A DNA stretch of 64,000 nucleotides from CAVZBT01 sp963773605 (GCA_963773605.1 CAVZBT010000015.1:1-64000), one strand, 5' to 3'; positions 26,426-35,899 are shown, counted from the stretch's first letter. The notes: a model not told the origin generated them from the letters alone. Numbers and translations are program-made.

Positions 26426-27148
26426 ATGCTCAGGTTGCTGGCTGCTGCGGGTGTGCTGTTGGGCCTGGTCTCCTACAGTCCGGGACAGCACAAGGGCTGG
26501 GAGTCGCTCTTCGACGGCATGACCCTGGACGGGTGGCATGTCGGCGCCAAACCCGCCGACCGGGCAAAGGGTTTCTGGAAAGTGGCCGATTCCTCCATCA
26601 CCTGCGATTCCCGCGGGCGCAAAGACCATGACTATGTCTGGTTGATCAGGGATGGCGATTACGGCGACTTCGAGTTGAAAGTCCGCATACGGGGCTTCCG
26701 TGATTCCCCCGGGAACTCGGGCGTCCAGGTGCGCAGCCGCTACGACGAGGCGGCGCAGTGGCTCGACGGCCCGCAGATCGACGTCCACCCCCCCGCGGCG
26801 TGGCGCACCGGGCTCATCTACGACGAGACGCGCGAAACCAGACGCTGGATCTTCCCGTCGCTCAGAAACTGGGAGATCGACGCCGCCCACGCGCCCCCGG
26901 GGTGGGTATGGAAATTCTCGGACCAGGGGGACGGCTGGAACGACCTGCTCATCGTGTGCCGCGGCACCGACATCACCACCACGCTGAACGGCGTCGCCGC
27001 AGCCAACCTCAAGGGGGACGGGATCCTCAATGACGCAAGCCACCGGCGGCACGGTGTCGGGCAAACGGGGCACGTCGCGCTTCAACTGCACACCGGCGAC
27101 GAGCTCTACATCCAGTACCGGGACATTTACGCGAGACGCCTGGACTGA
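26426..27148 (+). CDS. DUF1080 (3-keto-disaccharide hydrolase-type, LamG-like) secreted protein
   Basis: A 240-residue exported protein. A short N-terminal hydrophobic segment (MLRLLAAAGVLLGLVSY) is followed by the DUF1080 opening WESLFDGMTLDGWHVG. The FELKVRIRG…NSGVQVRSR core and the LNGVAAANL and GHVALQLHTGDELYIQYRDI end pieces follow. The family has a concanavalin-like fold and acts on sugars or glycans. It is divergent from the M14 gene and runs toward a metal-dependent hydrolase gene. Confidence 0.88.
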   Translation: MLRLLAAAGVLLGLVSYSPGQHKGWESLFDGMTLDGWHVGAKPADRAKGFWKVADSSITCDSRGRKDHDYVWLIRDGDYGDFELKVRIRGFRDSPGNSGVQVRSRYDEAAQWLDGPQIDVHPPAAWRTGLIYDETRETRRWIFPSLRNWEIDAAHAPPGWVWKFSDQGDGWNDLLIVCRGTDITTTLNGVAAANLKGDGILNDASHRRHGVGQTGHVALQLHTGDELYIQYRDIYARRLD

Positions 27149-27238
27149 GCAGGGTCGTCTGGCCGCGTCATGGTAGATAATCAATTCTTGTATTCATTCA
27201 CAAACTCGAAGACTCGACGGTCACCACGGAAGGGAGAT

Positions 27239-28258
27239 ATGAATATCTGGAAGCATTTGCTGGCAGCCACACTGTGTTTCCTGTCGGCGGGGCCCGGCAT
27301 TGGGGCGCAGGATAAGCCCGATTACTCGGCCATACCCAGGGTCGACGTTCACGCTCACGTCGGATCCATCGAGAACATGTCTTCTTACATGGCCATGAGG
27401 AAGGCTCTGCAGGAGAAGTACCGGGAGGACCTCGCCCTGTGGATCAACGTGCAGTCCCCGCTCGGGCCGCGCGGGGAAGGATTGCCGTGGCTCAAGGAGG
27501 TGGAGGAAAAGTTCAACGGACGGTTTCTCACCTGCCTGACCAATCACAACATCTCCAAGGGCCTCAAGTTTTCCCCGGAGGAGGTCGGGGAATGGATGGA
27601 CCGGGGCGTCGTGGGCTACAAGATCTGGGTCGGAGTCAGCCCCGCGATCAATCAACCGGCCAATGATCCCACCCTGAGCAAAATGGAGCAGATCGGACTG
27701 CCGGGGGCTTCCATCCACATCGCGCAGCCCTACCCGACGCGCTGGGTCATGGATCCGGTCAAGTTCTGGGCGGCCCAGCACGCCTGGAAAGCCGTTCTTG
27801 ACCGCCATCCGCGACTCGTCGTCGTCAACGCCCACATGCTCGACTTCTTCAATTCCGACGAGCAGCTCGACTATCTGGGCTACATGCTGGAAACGTACCC
27901 GAACCTCAACGTCGACCTCGCCGCCCGTTTTCAGCAGTTCCACCGGATGAACAGGGAAAAGCTCAGGAATTTCGTGATCAAGTATGCCGACCGGATCCTG
28001 TTCGGCACAGACATCAGCGATGTGAAAACCGACACGGTCGGCGACATGGTGGAGAGGTACCACCGATGCTTCCAGTTGTTGGAAACCGACAGTCTGGTTC
28101 AAGGGGGTTTCTTCGGTCGCACCGAAACCCGCGGACTCGCCCTGCCCCGTGAGGTTCTGGAGAAGATTTACTGGCGCAACGCCGCCCGCATCTATCCCCG
28201 GGTGAGGGAGGTTTTGACAAAACTCGGGTACGCCGTGGAGGCTCAAACCGGAAAGTGA
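27239..28258 (+). CDS. Secreted amidohydrolase-family TIM-barrel protein
   Basis: A 339-residue protein with a signal peptide (KHLLAATLCFLSAGPGIGAQ). The amidohydrolase-2 HxH metal motif is in IPRVDVHAHVGS, with later RLVVVNAHMLDF and the final metal Asp in RILFGTDISDV. The start at 27239 has AGGGAGAT upstream. The substrate is unknown. It follows the DUF1080 gene by 90 bp, and both are probably extracytoplasmic. Confidence 0.85.
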   Translation: MNIWKHLLAATLCFLSAGPGIGAQDKPDYSAIPRVDVHAHVGSIENMSSYMAMRKALQEKYREDLALWINVQSPLGPRGEGLPWLKEVEEKFNGRFLTCLTNHNISKGLKFSPEEVGEWMDRGVVGYKIWVGVSPAINQPANDPTLSKMEQIGLPGASIHIAQPYPTRWVMDPVKFWAAQHAWKAVLDRHPRLVVVNAHMLDFFNSDEQLDYLGYMLETYPNLNVDLAARFQQFHRMNREKLRNFVIKYADRILFGTDISDVKTDTVGDMVERYHRCFQLLETDSLVQGGFFGRTETRGLALPREVLEKIYWRNAARIYPRVREVLTKLGYAVEAQTGK

Positions 28259-28263
28259 GCGCC

Positions 28264-28321
28264 GTCGGCTCAGTGGGCCGCGTCGGCTCAGTGGGCCGCG
28301 TCGGCTCGCCGCGGCCCGGGA
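28264..28321. repeat. Repeat family B, directly after a stop codon
   Basis: Two tandem 18-bp units (CGTCGGCTCAGTGGGCCG) are followed by CGTCGGCTCGCCGCGGCCCG. Related palindromic sequences lie at 30.25, 31.16, 32.08 and 45.24 kb. Confidence 0.75.
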
Positions 28322-28393
28322 TCTTGCCCATTCAGCGGCTTTACCCTCAACCCCAGGCTGTAGCTCGTTGGGGCGGGGGCGGGCCGCCCACAA

Positions 28394-29476
28394 CTACCGG
28401 GCGAAGGTGATGGCGACGCCGGTGGAGTAGAGGAAGTCGTTGCTCTTGCGTCCCAGAGCCGGACGGCTGAGATAGCGATCGCTCAACGACACATTCCAGG
28501 AAAGCCAGCTCGAGATTTTCGTGACCGCGCCGACATCGAAGTTCACGCGCCGAATGCCCGTGTCGGACAGATCGTTGAACATCCGGAAATTTTGCACCAG
28601 AGATGTGGCCCCGGTCAACTTGAGGGCATATTCGTCGCCCCAGTAGAACTCCGCGGAGTTGCGCGTCAGCGGGGTGCTGAACTTCGAACGGTTGTAATCG
28701 GCGCCGGCGAGCAGGTCCAGGCGGCTTCGCTCCGTCTTCCAGGCGTGGAACCCGGCGCCTCCGCCGAGGACGAAGCGCAGATCGAGATTCTGGAACAGGT
28801 CGTATTCGTAGTCGTTGAATACATTGAAGAACAGTCGCGGGCTGACGTCATGGTTGTAGGCGATCCCGCCGCGCACAGCCTCGGCCGTGCCGGCGCTGAC
28901 GCCGTTGATGAGCGCGGAGGCCTTGATCATGCTGAAGTAAATGGAGGTCTTGTCGGTGTTGGTTGCCCGGGCGGCGGTAACACCGGCGGTGAAGGTCGAC
29001 GTCTTGGCGTTGCCGGCGGTGCCGGCGAAGCCGAGGCCGGCGGTACCGGTCCAGAGTTCTCCCCAGCCCGGGTTCAGCAGCCGCTCATAGGCCCTCTGTT
29101 CGTCGGCGTTGCGGATCGTGGCGATTTCCGCCGGGGTCACCTGCAGGCTCGCGTTCGCGGCCGCCACGGCCACCTTGCCGCCGGAGGTCGCCAGCGTGCC
29201 CTGGACCGTCTTGCCGTCCTGCAGAACGACGGTGAGCGGCTTGTCGGCCGTGATCGACTCGACCTGGTCCCACGCCACGGTCACCAAGCCGAAGAGGTCG
29301 GCCTTGATCGTGACGTTCTGGCCGTCTTTCTTGACGATGCTCCCGGTCACCCGATCGCCGTTCTTCAGCAGCACCTGGTCAGCCGAGGCGGTGCTCAGCA
29401 GAAGGCCCAGGAAAGACGACGAGACAACCAAACCACGCGAGAGATAGGATAGAGGTTTGCGGTATTGGGTCTTCAT
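28394..29476 (-). CDS. DUF481-type outer-membrane beta-barrel protein
   Basis: A 360-residue exported protein. A signal peptide ending near TASADQ is followed by a small beta-rich domain that repeats the VLLKNGDRVTG-type strand pattern. The DUF481 barrel (about residues 135-360) has alternating hydrophobic and aromatic strands (e.g. RGGIAYNHDVSPRLFFNVFN, YEYDLFQNLDLRFVLGGGAG). The barrel ends GVAITFAR, close to the C-terminus. The start at 29476 has GGAGG upstream. The function is unknown beyond an outer-membrane location. Confidence 0.85.
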   Translation of the reverse strand: MKTQYRKPLSYLSRGLVVSSSFLGLLLSTASADQVLLKNGDRVTGSIVKKDGQNVTIKADLFGLVTVAWDQVESITADKPLTVVLQDGKTVQGTLATSGGKVAVAAANASLQVTPAEIATIRNADEQRAYERLLNPGWGELWTGTAGLGFAGTAGNAKTSTFTAGVTAARATNTDKTSIYFSMIKASALINGVSAGTAEAVRGGIAYNHDVSPRLFFNVFNDYEYDLFQNLDLRFVLGGGAGFHAWKTERSRLDLLAGADYNRSKFSTPLTRNSAEFYWGDEYALKLTGATSLVQNFRMFNDLSDTGIRRVNFDVGAVTKISSWLSWNVSLSDRYLSRPALGRKSNDFLYSTGVAITFAR

Positions 29477-29647
29477 AGAAACCTCCACGGGAAAGAACGA
29501 TAGGAATGAGACAATACGGTGAAATATATAACAAGCCGGGCGAGGAGGTGCAACTGATCGAAATTCCGCGGCGCCGCGGCGCCCGCACTGCGGAGTTGTG
29601 GCATCCTCGTCGAGGTGCTACTTTTGACGCCAGGAAGGAGCAGATCC

Positions 29648-30064
29648 ATGCTGATGCGTCAGATTCACGTCACCGATTTCGACATGCAGCGGCTGCGGCA
29701 ACTGTTGGAAGGGACGAAAGCCTGGAATGAGCGGGACAGGAATTACCTCGAACATCTCGAGGAAGAGCTGGACCGCGCCGTTGTGGTCCCGTCCAGGGAA
29801 ATACCGGCGAATGTAGTCACGATGAATTCGGAAGTGCGTGTGAAGGACATGGACACCGGCAAGGAGATGACCTTTCGGCTGGTCTTTCCGGGGGAGGCCG
29901 ATTACGAGCGGGGGAAGCTCTCCATCCTGGCTCCGATCGGCACCGCCCTGATCGGCTACCGCGCCGGGGACACCGTCCGATGGACGGTTCCCGCCGGCGT
30001 CCGGCGCCTGCACATCCTCGAAGTGCTCTATCAACCGGAAGCCGCCGGCGACTTCCACCTGTGA
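29648..30064 (+). CDS. rnk: Regulator of nucleoside diphosphate kinase (Rnk/GreA-C type)
   Basis: A 138-residue protein: RQIHVTDFDMQRLRQLLEGT, then a coiled-coil segment and the GreA/Rnk C-terminal FKBP-like domain (SEVRVKDMDTGKEMTFRLVF, ILAPIGTALIGYRAGDTVRW). Rnk proteins bind RNA polymerase near the secondary channel and were first described as affecting nucleoside diphosphate kinase. AGGAAGGAG precedes the start. It is divergent from the DUF481 gene. Confidence 0.92.
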   Translation: MLMRQIHVTDFDMQRLRQLLEGTKAWNERDRNYLEHLEEELDRAVVVPSREIPANVVTMNSEVRVKDMDTGKEMTFRLVFPGEADYERGKLSILAPIGTALIGYRAGDTVRWTVPAGVRRLHILEVLYQPEAAGDFHL

Positions 30065-30247
30065 CACCCCGGCCGCGCACGGGCCTCGCACATGAAGGAT
30101 ACGCTTCTCTCGTGGCGCCCGGCGTTTCCGCGGCTGCGTAGGATTCCGCCGCGTCTTGCCATCGAGCTCGGCACCGCGAACCCCCGTGTCTTTGCCCAGG
30201 GAGAAGGGTTGATTGCCTGGACTCACTCGACCCTCGGGCGGGAGCTA

Positions 30248-30279
30248 TCCCAGGGCCGCGGCGAGCCGCCGCGGCCCAC
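30248..30279. repeat. Repeat family B copy upstream of hyi
   Basis: GGGCCGCGGCGAGCCGCCGC followed by GGCCCAC; the arms GGGCCGCG and CGCGGCCC can pair. The 283-bp gap 30065-30347 otherwise shows no gene. Confidence 0.7.
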
Positions 30280-30347
30280 CTGGCCCTCCCGAGGCTTGAG
30301 TCCGCGGGGGGATGACCGTAATATGAGCGACACCGGAGGAGGAGGGC

Positions 30348-31130
30348 ATGCCCAGATTCGCGGCAAATCTCACCATGATGTTCAACGAAGTCGAGTTCAC
30401 CGAGCGCTTCGGCGCCGCCGCCCGAGCGGGTTTCCGCGGCGTCGAGTACCTGTTCCCCTACGCCTGCCCGGCCCGCCAGATTGCGGAGCTGCTGGCGCGC
30501 CACAAACTCACCCAGGCGCTGTTCAACCTTCCCGCGGGAGACTGGGCCGCCGGGGACCGCGGCATCGCATGCCTGCCCGACCGCGCCGGCGAGTTCCGCG
30601 ACGGGGTCGGCAAGGCGATCGAGTACGCCAACGCCCTGGGCTGCCGCCAGCTGAACTGCCTGGCCGGCATCGCTCCGGCGGGCCTGTCCGCCGCACAGGC
30701 GCACGAGACGTTGGTCGCCAACGTCGCATTCGCCGCCGGCGAGCTCGAGCATCACGGCATACGGCTCCTGATCGAGCCGATCAACACACGCGACATTCCC
30801 GGTTTCTTCCTTAACCGCACCCGGCAGGCGCTCGATGTCATCGCGGAATCCGGGTCGCAAAACCTGGGCCTGCAGTACGACGTCTACCACATGCAGATCA
30901 TGGAAGGGGACCTCGCCTGCACGATCCAGAACAACCTGGCGCTCATCGGGCACATCCAGGTCGCCGACAACCCCGGCCGGCACGAGCCGGGGACCGGCGA
31001 GATCCACTACCCGTTCCTGTTCAGCCACCTCGACCGGCTGGGGTATGGCGGCTGGGTCGGCTGCGAATACAAGCCCGCCGGAGGCACCGAAGCGGGTCTC
31101 ACCTGGCTCCGGCCGTACCTGGAGCCATAG
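30348..31130 (+). CDS. hyi: Hydroxypyruvate isomerase
   Basis: A 260-residue TIM-barrel enzyme that interconverts hydroxypyruvate and tartronate semialdehyde. Family features include MPRFAANLTMMFNEVEFTER at the start, LLIEPINTRDIPGFFL with the metal Glu, LQYDVYHMQIMEGDL, GHIQVADNPGRHEPGTGEI, and YGGWVGCEYKP with the second catalytic Glu. A GGAGGAGGAGG site precedes the ATG. The next gene, 71 bp on, encodes the reductase that uses its product. Confidence 0.95.
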   Translation: MPRFAANLTMMFNEVEFTERFGAAARAGFRGVEYLFPYACPARQIAELLARHKLTQALFNLPAGDWAAGDRGIACLPDRAGEFRDGVGKAIEYANALGCRQLNCLAGIAPAGLSAAQAHETLVANVAFAAGELEHHGIRLLIEPINTRDIPGFFLNRTRQALDVIAESGSQNLGLQYDVYHMQIMEGDLACTIQNNLALIGHIQVADNPGRHEPGTGEIHYPFLFSHLDRLGYGGWVGCEYKPAGGTEAGLTWLRPYLEP

Positions 31131-31157
31131 TGTTCAATGCCACAGAATAAACCAGAT

Positions 31158-31189
31158 GTCCCGGGTCGCGGCGAGCCGGCGCGGCCCAC
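31158..31189. repeat. Repeat family B copy between hyi and glxR
   Basis: CCCGGGTCGCGGCGAGCCGG followed by CGCGGCCCAC, 28 bases after the hyi stop and ending 12 bases before glxR. It could form a hairpin in the transcript between the two genes. Confidence 0.7.
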
Positions 31190-31201
31190 ATCGAGGGTCA
31201 C

Positions 31202-32077
31202 ATGGATATCGGATTCATAGGGCTGGGCATCATGGGCAAGCCCATGGCGCTGAATTTGGTCAAGGGGGGGCACACGCTCCACCTGTACTCGCTCGAAGGG
31301 GTCGCGCCGGAGCTGGTGGCCGCGGGGGGCGCGGTCTGCGCCTCGTCGCGCGAGGTCGCGCAGCGGGGGGACGTCATCATCGTGATGGTCCCCGACACGC
31401 CCGACGTCGAGGCCGTGCTGTTTGCTCCCGAGGGCGTCGCCGCCGGCCTCACACCCGCCAAGACCGTGGTCGACATGAGCTCCATCTCGCCGATTGCGAC
31501 CAAGAGCTTCGCCGCGCGCATCAACGCGCTCGGCTGCGACTACCTGGATGCGCCCGTCTCGGGCGGGGAGATCGGCGCCAGGAACGCCGCCCTGACGATC
31601 ATGGTCGGTGGCACCGAGGCGGCGTTCAACCGGGTCAAGCCGCTGTTTGAGCTCATGGGCAAGAACATCACGCTCGTGGGAGGCAACGGCGATGGCCAGA
31701 CCTGCAAGGTCGCCAACCAGATCATCGTCGCACTCACGATCGAAGCGGTGGGCGAGGCGCTGCTGTTCGCGTCCAGGGCCGGTGCCGACCCGGCCAAGGT
31801 GCGGCAGGCGCTCATGGGCGGCTTCGCCTCGTCGCGCATCCTCGAAGTGCACGGCGAGCGCATGATCAAGCGGACGTTCGCGCCGGGGTTCCGCATCGAG
31901 CTGCACCAGAAGGACCTGAACCTCGCGCTGCAGGCGGCCCGTTCGATGCACCTGAGCCTGCCCAACACCGCCACCGCCCAGGAGCTGTTCAACGCCTGCG
32001 CCGCCGCGGGCGGCGCCCAGTGGGACCACTCCGCGCTGGTGAAAGCGCTGGAGCTGCTGGCCCACCATGAGGTGTAG
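31202..32077 (+). CDS. glxR: 2-hydroxy-3-oxopropionate (tartronate semialdehyde) reductase
   Basis: A 291-residue NAD-dependent beta-hydroxyacid dehydrogenase giving D-glycerate. The Rossmann loop is MDIGFIGLGIMGKPMALNL. The substrate motif is DYLDAPVSGGEIGARNAAL, and the catalytic Lys lies in GQTCKVANQIIVAL. The C-terminal helical domain has FRIELHQKDLNLAL. With hyi it forms a glyoxylate/hydroxypyruvate route to glycerate, although no glyoxylate carboligase gene is visible here. Confidence 0.94.
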   Translation: MDIGFIGLGIMGKPMALNLVKGGHTLHLYSLEGVAPELVAAGGAVCASSREVAQRGDVIIVMVPDTPDVEAVLFAPEGVAAGLTPAKTVVDMSSISPIATKSFAARINALGCDYLDAPVSGGEIGARNAALTIMVGGTEAAFNRVKPLFELMGKNITLVGGNGDGQTCKVANQIIVALTIEAVGEALLFASRAGADPAKVRQALMGGFASSRILEVHGERMIKRTFAPGFRIELHQKDLNLALQAARSMHLSLPNTATAQELFNACAAAGGAQWDHSALVKALELLAHHEV

Positions 32078-32082
32078 CGCGG

Positions 32083-32107
32083 CCAGTGGGCCGCCGCGGC
32101 CCTGGGT
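32083..32107. repeat. Degenerate repeat family B copy after glxR
   Basis: CAGTGGGCCGCCGCGGCCCT starts within ten bases of the glxR stop; it is a shortened palindrome related to the other family B copies. Confidence 0.55.
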
Positions 32108-32154
32108 ATTGCTCACTCAGGGGATTTCCCCTTCACGGCGGACAACCCAAGTAT

Positions 32155-32204
32155 GGAGTGCGGCGGCTCGACGCCGCTTTGGGGGCGGCGCCTGGGCGCC
32201 GCCC
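32155..32204 (+). repeat. Repeat family A copy
   Basis: Opens with GGAGTGCGGCGGCTCGACGC and continues into a GGGCGGCGCC/GGCGCCGCCC hairpin, like the first half of the 117-bp array unit at 47.3 kb. Confidence 0.85.
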
Positions 32205-32320
32205 TATCCGGGTCCGACCGTGTCCCTTTGGTGTCTTCCGCCGAAGATGCGTATAAAGTTCAGGCGAGCTGCCGCACTCCAGGTGGCGCTGTGTCACTAT
32301 GCCGCGATTCCGGCGGCGAG

Positions 32321-32371
32321 GGGCGGCGCCGAGGCGCCGCCCGGGGAAGCGGCGTCGAGCCGCCGCACTCC
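32321..32371 (-). repeat. Repeat family A copy (minus orientation)
   Basis: GGGCGGCGCCGAGGCGCCGC, then GGCGTCGAGCCGCCGCACTC: a reverse-oriented half-unit facing the copy at 32155, so the two form an inverted pair in the 322-bp gap 32078-32399. No gene is seen in that gap. Confidence 0.85.
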
Positions 32372-32399
32372 AAATTGCGCTGTTTCACTACTCGAAGAC

Positions 32400-32699
32400 T
32401 CAAGAACCTCGTGGCTCATCGGGGGCGGCGCCGGGCCAGTCGCCGGTGGCGGCGACGGTGCCGTCGAGTGACTTGAGGCAGCACCTCCAGCGGCGACCGT
32501 CGGCCAGCACCAGCGTCACGGGCTTGCCGAGCAGGTCGTACAATTCCAGGTACCCGCGTCGGCGGAACCGGGCAAACGGGTAAGGCGTCCCTTTTGTCCC
32601 CGCCGCGTACACCCGGATCGTATACGCCACTTCCCCAAGTTCCTCCCCTTCCCGCACAATCTTCCCCACGCCTTCCAGCTCTTCCGCCCATCCGCTCAT
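32400..32699 (-). CDS. Hypothetical protein
   Basis: A 99-residue protein of unknown family, with an acidic amphipathic N-terminus (SGWAEELEGVGKIVREGEEL) and a beta-rich middle (LELYDLLGKPVTLVLADGRR). A GGAGAAG site sits 8 bases before the ATG at 32699. Its last codons run into repeat-like GC-rich sequence. It is divergent from the epimerase gene, 77 bp away. It may be a real small protein but has no known role. Confidence 0.5.
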   Translation of the reverse strand: MSGWAEELEGVGKIVREGEELGEVAYTIRVYAAGTKGTPYPFARFRRRGYLELYDLLGKPVTLVLADGRRWRCCLKSLDGTVAATGDWPGAAPDEPRGS

Positions 32700-32776
32700 G
32701 GTGTCTTCTCCGGGACCATCATGCTACCATTCCCGAAGTGCCGCAATCCTCCTCCCCGCGGGAGGGAGCTCGAGTG

Positions 32777-33223
32777 ATGGACAAAATGACGCAGGTCCCC
32801 GGGTTCCTGTTTTTCGATCACGTGGCGATTGCGGTCCTTCCGGGGGAACTCGAGGCGCAGGTGACGGCCTACCGGCAGCTCGGTTTCAAAGAGGTGCACC
32901 GCGAGGATGTGCTCGGGGCGGACCAGGTACGGGAGGTGCTCCTGCAAGTCGGGGACGGGCCGAACGTGCTTCAGCTCCTCGAGCCGCTCACGGTGGAGTC
33001 TCCGGTCGCGAAACAGATCGAGCGCAACGGCGGCCGCGGCGGCATGGCGCACGTGGCGTTCCGGGTCGCGGACATCCAGGCGGCCTTCGCGTACATGAAG
33101 AGGAAGGGATTCCGGCTGATCGACGAAGCCCCGCGCCGGGGCTCGCGCGGCACCACGGTTTTCTTCGTCCACCCCAAGTCCCTGGGCTACCCGATCGAGG
33201 TCGTAGAGTCTTCGAGCCCTTGA
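32777..33223 (+). CDS. mce: Methylmalonyl-CoA epimerase-like VOC protein
   Basis: A 148-residue vicinal-oxygen-chelate protein. FDHVAIAVLPGELEAQVTAY supplies the first metal His, GPNVLQLLEPL and GGMAHVAFRVADIQAAFAYM the next ligand, and YPIEVVE the final Glu. Length and motif spacing match methylmalonyl-CoA epimerase, which racemises methylmalonyl-CoA in propionate metabolism. No mutase or carboxylase gene is nearby, so other VOC activities are possible. Its 3' end overlaps the convergent MFS gene by 37 bp. Confidence 0.82.
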   Translation: MDKMTQVPGFLFFDHVAIAVLPGELEAQVTAYRQLGFKEVHREDVLGADQVREVLLQVGDGPNVLQLLEPLTVESPVAKQIERNGGRGGMAHVAFRVADIQAAFAYMKRKGFRLIDEAPRRGSRGTTVFFVHPKSLGYPIEVVESSSP

Positions 33224-34493
33224 GTCTTCGAGTCTTTGAGATTTTGCGGTTCCGGGAGCCGCCCGCTAAGGCTCAGGGCCGCCCAGGCCAGGGCGGTCAT
33301 CGAACTGAGGATCCCGGACCAGGCGCCGATCGTCCGCGGATCGTAGTACTGCGACGCGATGCCCGCCGCCATCATCGACACCATCATCACCGACCAGGTC
33401 AGCGAGTCGATGGTCGCAAACACGCGCCCGCGGTAGGCGTCCGGCACGTGCCGCAGCAGCTGGGTCGTGTTCAGCACCGAGCTCACCGCCACCGCCGCCC
33501 GCGACAGCCCGATGAACACCAGCGCCAGCCAGTACCGCCGCATCTGGCTGAACACCACGTACGCCCCGCCGTGGATGATGTAGCAGACGACGATCGACTG
33601 CTTGTACGCCTTGAAACTCGCCCGCTTCCCGAACCAGTGGCCGAACAGCCCGCCCATGAGCAGCCCCAGGCCGGCACAACCCCAGACCTGCCCGATCCCG
33701 GCCGCCCCGCGGTTGAACACGACCTCGCCGAACAGGCTGAACAGGATCTGGGCGGCGCCCCCGCCGCTGGCCCACCCGATGCTGACCACGGCGATCCCGA
33801 GGATCAGGGGAGTCGCCCGCATGTAGCGCAGCCCTTCGACGTAGTCGTGCCAGGGCCGCGACCATGCCGCCCTGCGGTCCGCCGCGAGCTTGCGCTCGGC
33901 GCGGAACCCGCCCTCGGGGGGGCGCAGCAGCCAGATCGACCCGGCGGAGAACAGGAACGACAGCGCGTTGAGCACGAAGGCCCACCGGTAGCCGAACTGC
34001 GTCGACGCTCATGCCCGCGGCCAGCGTCCCGATCGTCAGGGTCGTCCACTGCGTCGTCTGGGTGAGCGAGTTCGCGGTGTGCAGCTCTTCCCGGCTCGCG
34101 ATGGCCGGCAGGATCGACGCGCGGCCGCTCGTGAAGAACGGCGACGCGAACATCAGCAGCCCGCTCAGCAGGTAGAGCAGCCAGGGCTCCGGGTATCGCA
34201 CCGTGAGGATGAACCCGGCCGCGACCACCGCGCGGACGAGATCGCTCGCGATCATGATCCTGCGGCGGTCCATCCGGTCGAGCAGGACGCCGGCCAGCGG
34301 CCCCGCCAGGATCGCCGGGAGCGGCGCGGGCCAGCATGACGCCGCTCACGACCAGCCCCGAGCGCGTCACCGCCAGCGCCAGGCTGAACACGGCGATGTT
34401 GTTGAAGTGGTCGCCGATCTCGCTCACCACCTGCCCCATCCAGGCGTAGCGGTAGTTCGAGTTCTCGCGCAGCAGTCTGGTAAATGCCGACAT
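33187..34493 (-). CDS. MFS transporter, twice frameshifted
   Basis: The N-terminal frame (FTRLLRENSNYRYAWMGQVV…SGVMLARAAP) passes through an insertion near 34320 to LDRMDRRRIMIASDLVRAVV, then through another near 34005 to WAFVLNALSFLFSAGSIWLL and the remaining C-terminal half. Reconstructed, it is an MFS protein of about 434 residues with 12 helices of the enterobactin/macrolide-exporter type. The substrate is unknown. Both shifts are single extra bases, so the gene is probably intact in the organism. Confidence 0.82.
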
Positions 34494-34597
34494 GGGAGGT
34501 TCGTTTTCAAGAAAGATCGCATTATACTGCCCAAGCTCTTAAGATGTCAGGGCAGCGCCCTATCAAAGACTCGCAAGCCTCGACTCGAAGGGACGCT

Positions 34598-35845
34598 ATG
34601 GCGGACCTATCGGAGACGTTCGCGCAGCTCGGGATAGCCCTGGCGCTCGGCATCCTGGTCGGCCTGCAGCGGGAGCGCACCGAGGCACGGCTGGCCGGTA
34701 TCCGCACCTTCCCCCTCGTCACCCTGTGCGGCTGCGTCAGCGCGCTGCTGGCCCAGATTTTCGGAGGGTGGATCCTGGCCGCGGGATTCCTGGCCCTCGG
34801 CGGCCTCGTCCTGATGGGGATGCGGGTGGAGATGCGCCAGCGGGAGGCGGATCCCGGGCTGACGACCGAGGCGGCCCTCCTGCTGATGTTCAGCCTGGGG
34901 GCCTACACGATCGTGGGTTCCCGCATGGTGGCGATCGCGCTCGGCGGGATCGTCGCGGTGCTGCTGCAGTTCAAGGGCCAGTTGCACGGCTGGGCGGCGA
35001 AGCTCGGCGACAACGACCTCAAGGCGATCATGAAGTTCGTCCTGGTCGCGCTCGTCATCCTCCCGGCGCTCCCCGACCGCAGCTTCGGGCCGTACACCGC
35101 GTTCAACCCGCGCCAGATCTGGTGGATGGTCGTCCTGATCGTCGGGATCAGCCTGGCCGGCTACATCTTCTACAAGTTCCTCAGCAAAGGGGCTGGCACG
35201 ATCCTGGCCGGCATCCTCGGCGGGCTCATCTCCAGCACGGCGACGACCGTGAGCTACGCGCGGCGCGCGCGCGAGGCACCCCAGACGTCGCCCGTGGCCG
35301 CCATCGTCATCGTGGTCGCATCGGCGATCGTCTATGCGCGGCTGCTGCTCATCATCGCCGTCGTGAGCCCAAACTTCCTGAAGTCCGCGGCGCCGCCGCT
35401 ACTCGCGATGCTCGCCGTCTGCGGCGCGCTCGTCCTGCTCGCGTGGTACCGGCAGCGCGCGGACCGGACCGAAACCGCCCTGCAGGAAAACCCGGCCGAG
35501 CTGAAGGCGGCGCTCTTGTTCGGGCTCCTGTATGCGGTCGTGCTGCTCATCGTCGAAGCGTCGCAGAAGAGGTTCGGCAACCAGGGGCTGTACATCATCG
35601 CCGGGCTGTCGGGCCTGACTGACGTCGACGCGATCACCCTCTCGACTGTCGGCTTGGTCGACCGCGGGCAGGTCGACCCGGCAACCGCGTGGAAAGTGAT
35701 ACTGCTGGCGACGCTGTCAAACCTGCTGTTCAAGGGGGTGGCCGTCGGGGTGCTCGGCCCGAGGAGATTGCTGATGCGGGTACTCACGATGTTTTCGGTC
35801 GCGCTCGCGGCAGGCGCGGCGCTGATTTTCCTCTGGGGTTCCTAG
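34598..35845 (+). CDS. MgtC/SapB-type membrane protein with DUF4010 domain
   Basis: A 415-residue membrane protein. The N-terminal MgtC/SapB region has ALGILVGLQRERTEARLAGI and RTFPLVTLCGCVSALLAQIF. The C-terminal DUF4010 half has GLISSTATTVSYARRAREAP and LYIIAGLSGLTDVDAITLST. The related MgtC proteins are linked to Mg2+ homeostasis, but DUF4010 members have no assigned substrate. The start at 34598 has AAGGGA upstream. It is divergent from the MFS gene. Confidence 0.88.
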   Translation: MADLSETFAQLGIALALGILVGLQRERTEARLAGIRTFPLVTLCGCVSALLAQIFGGWILAAGFLALGGLVLMGMRVEMRQREADPGLTTEAALLLMFSLGAYTIVGSRMVAIALGGIVAVLLQFKGQLHGWAAKLGDNDLKAIMKFVLVALVILPALPDRSFGPYTAFNPRQIWWMVVLIVGISLAGYIFYKFLSKGAGTILAGILGGLISSTATTVSYARRAREAPQTSPVAAIVIVVASAIVYARLLLIIAVVSPNFLKSAAPPLLAMLAVCGALVLLAWYRQRADRTETALQENPAELKAALLFGLLYAVVLLIVEASQKRFGNQGLYIIAGLSGLTDVDAITLSTVGLVDRGQVDPATAWKVILLATLSNLLFKGVAVGVLGPRRLLMRVLTMFSVALAAGAALIFLWGS

Positions 35846-35899
35846 ACAAAAGCAAAAGCGGGACGCGGATCTTCGCGGATTTGACGGATTCACGCGGAT

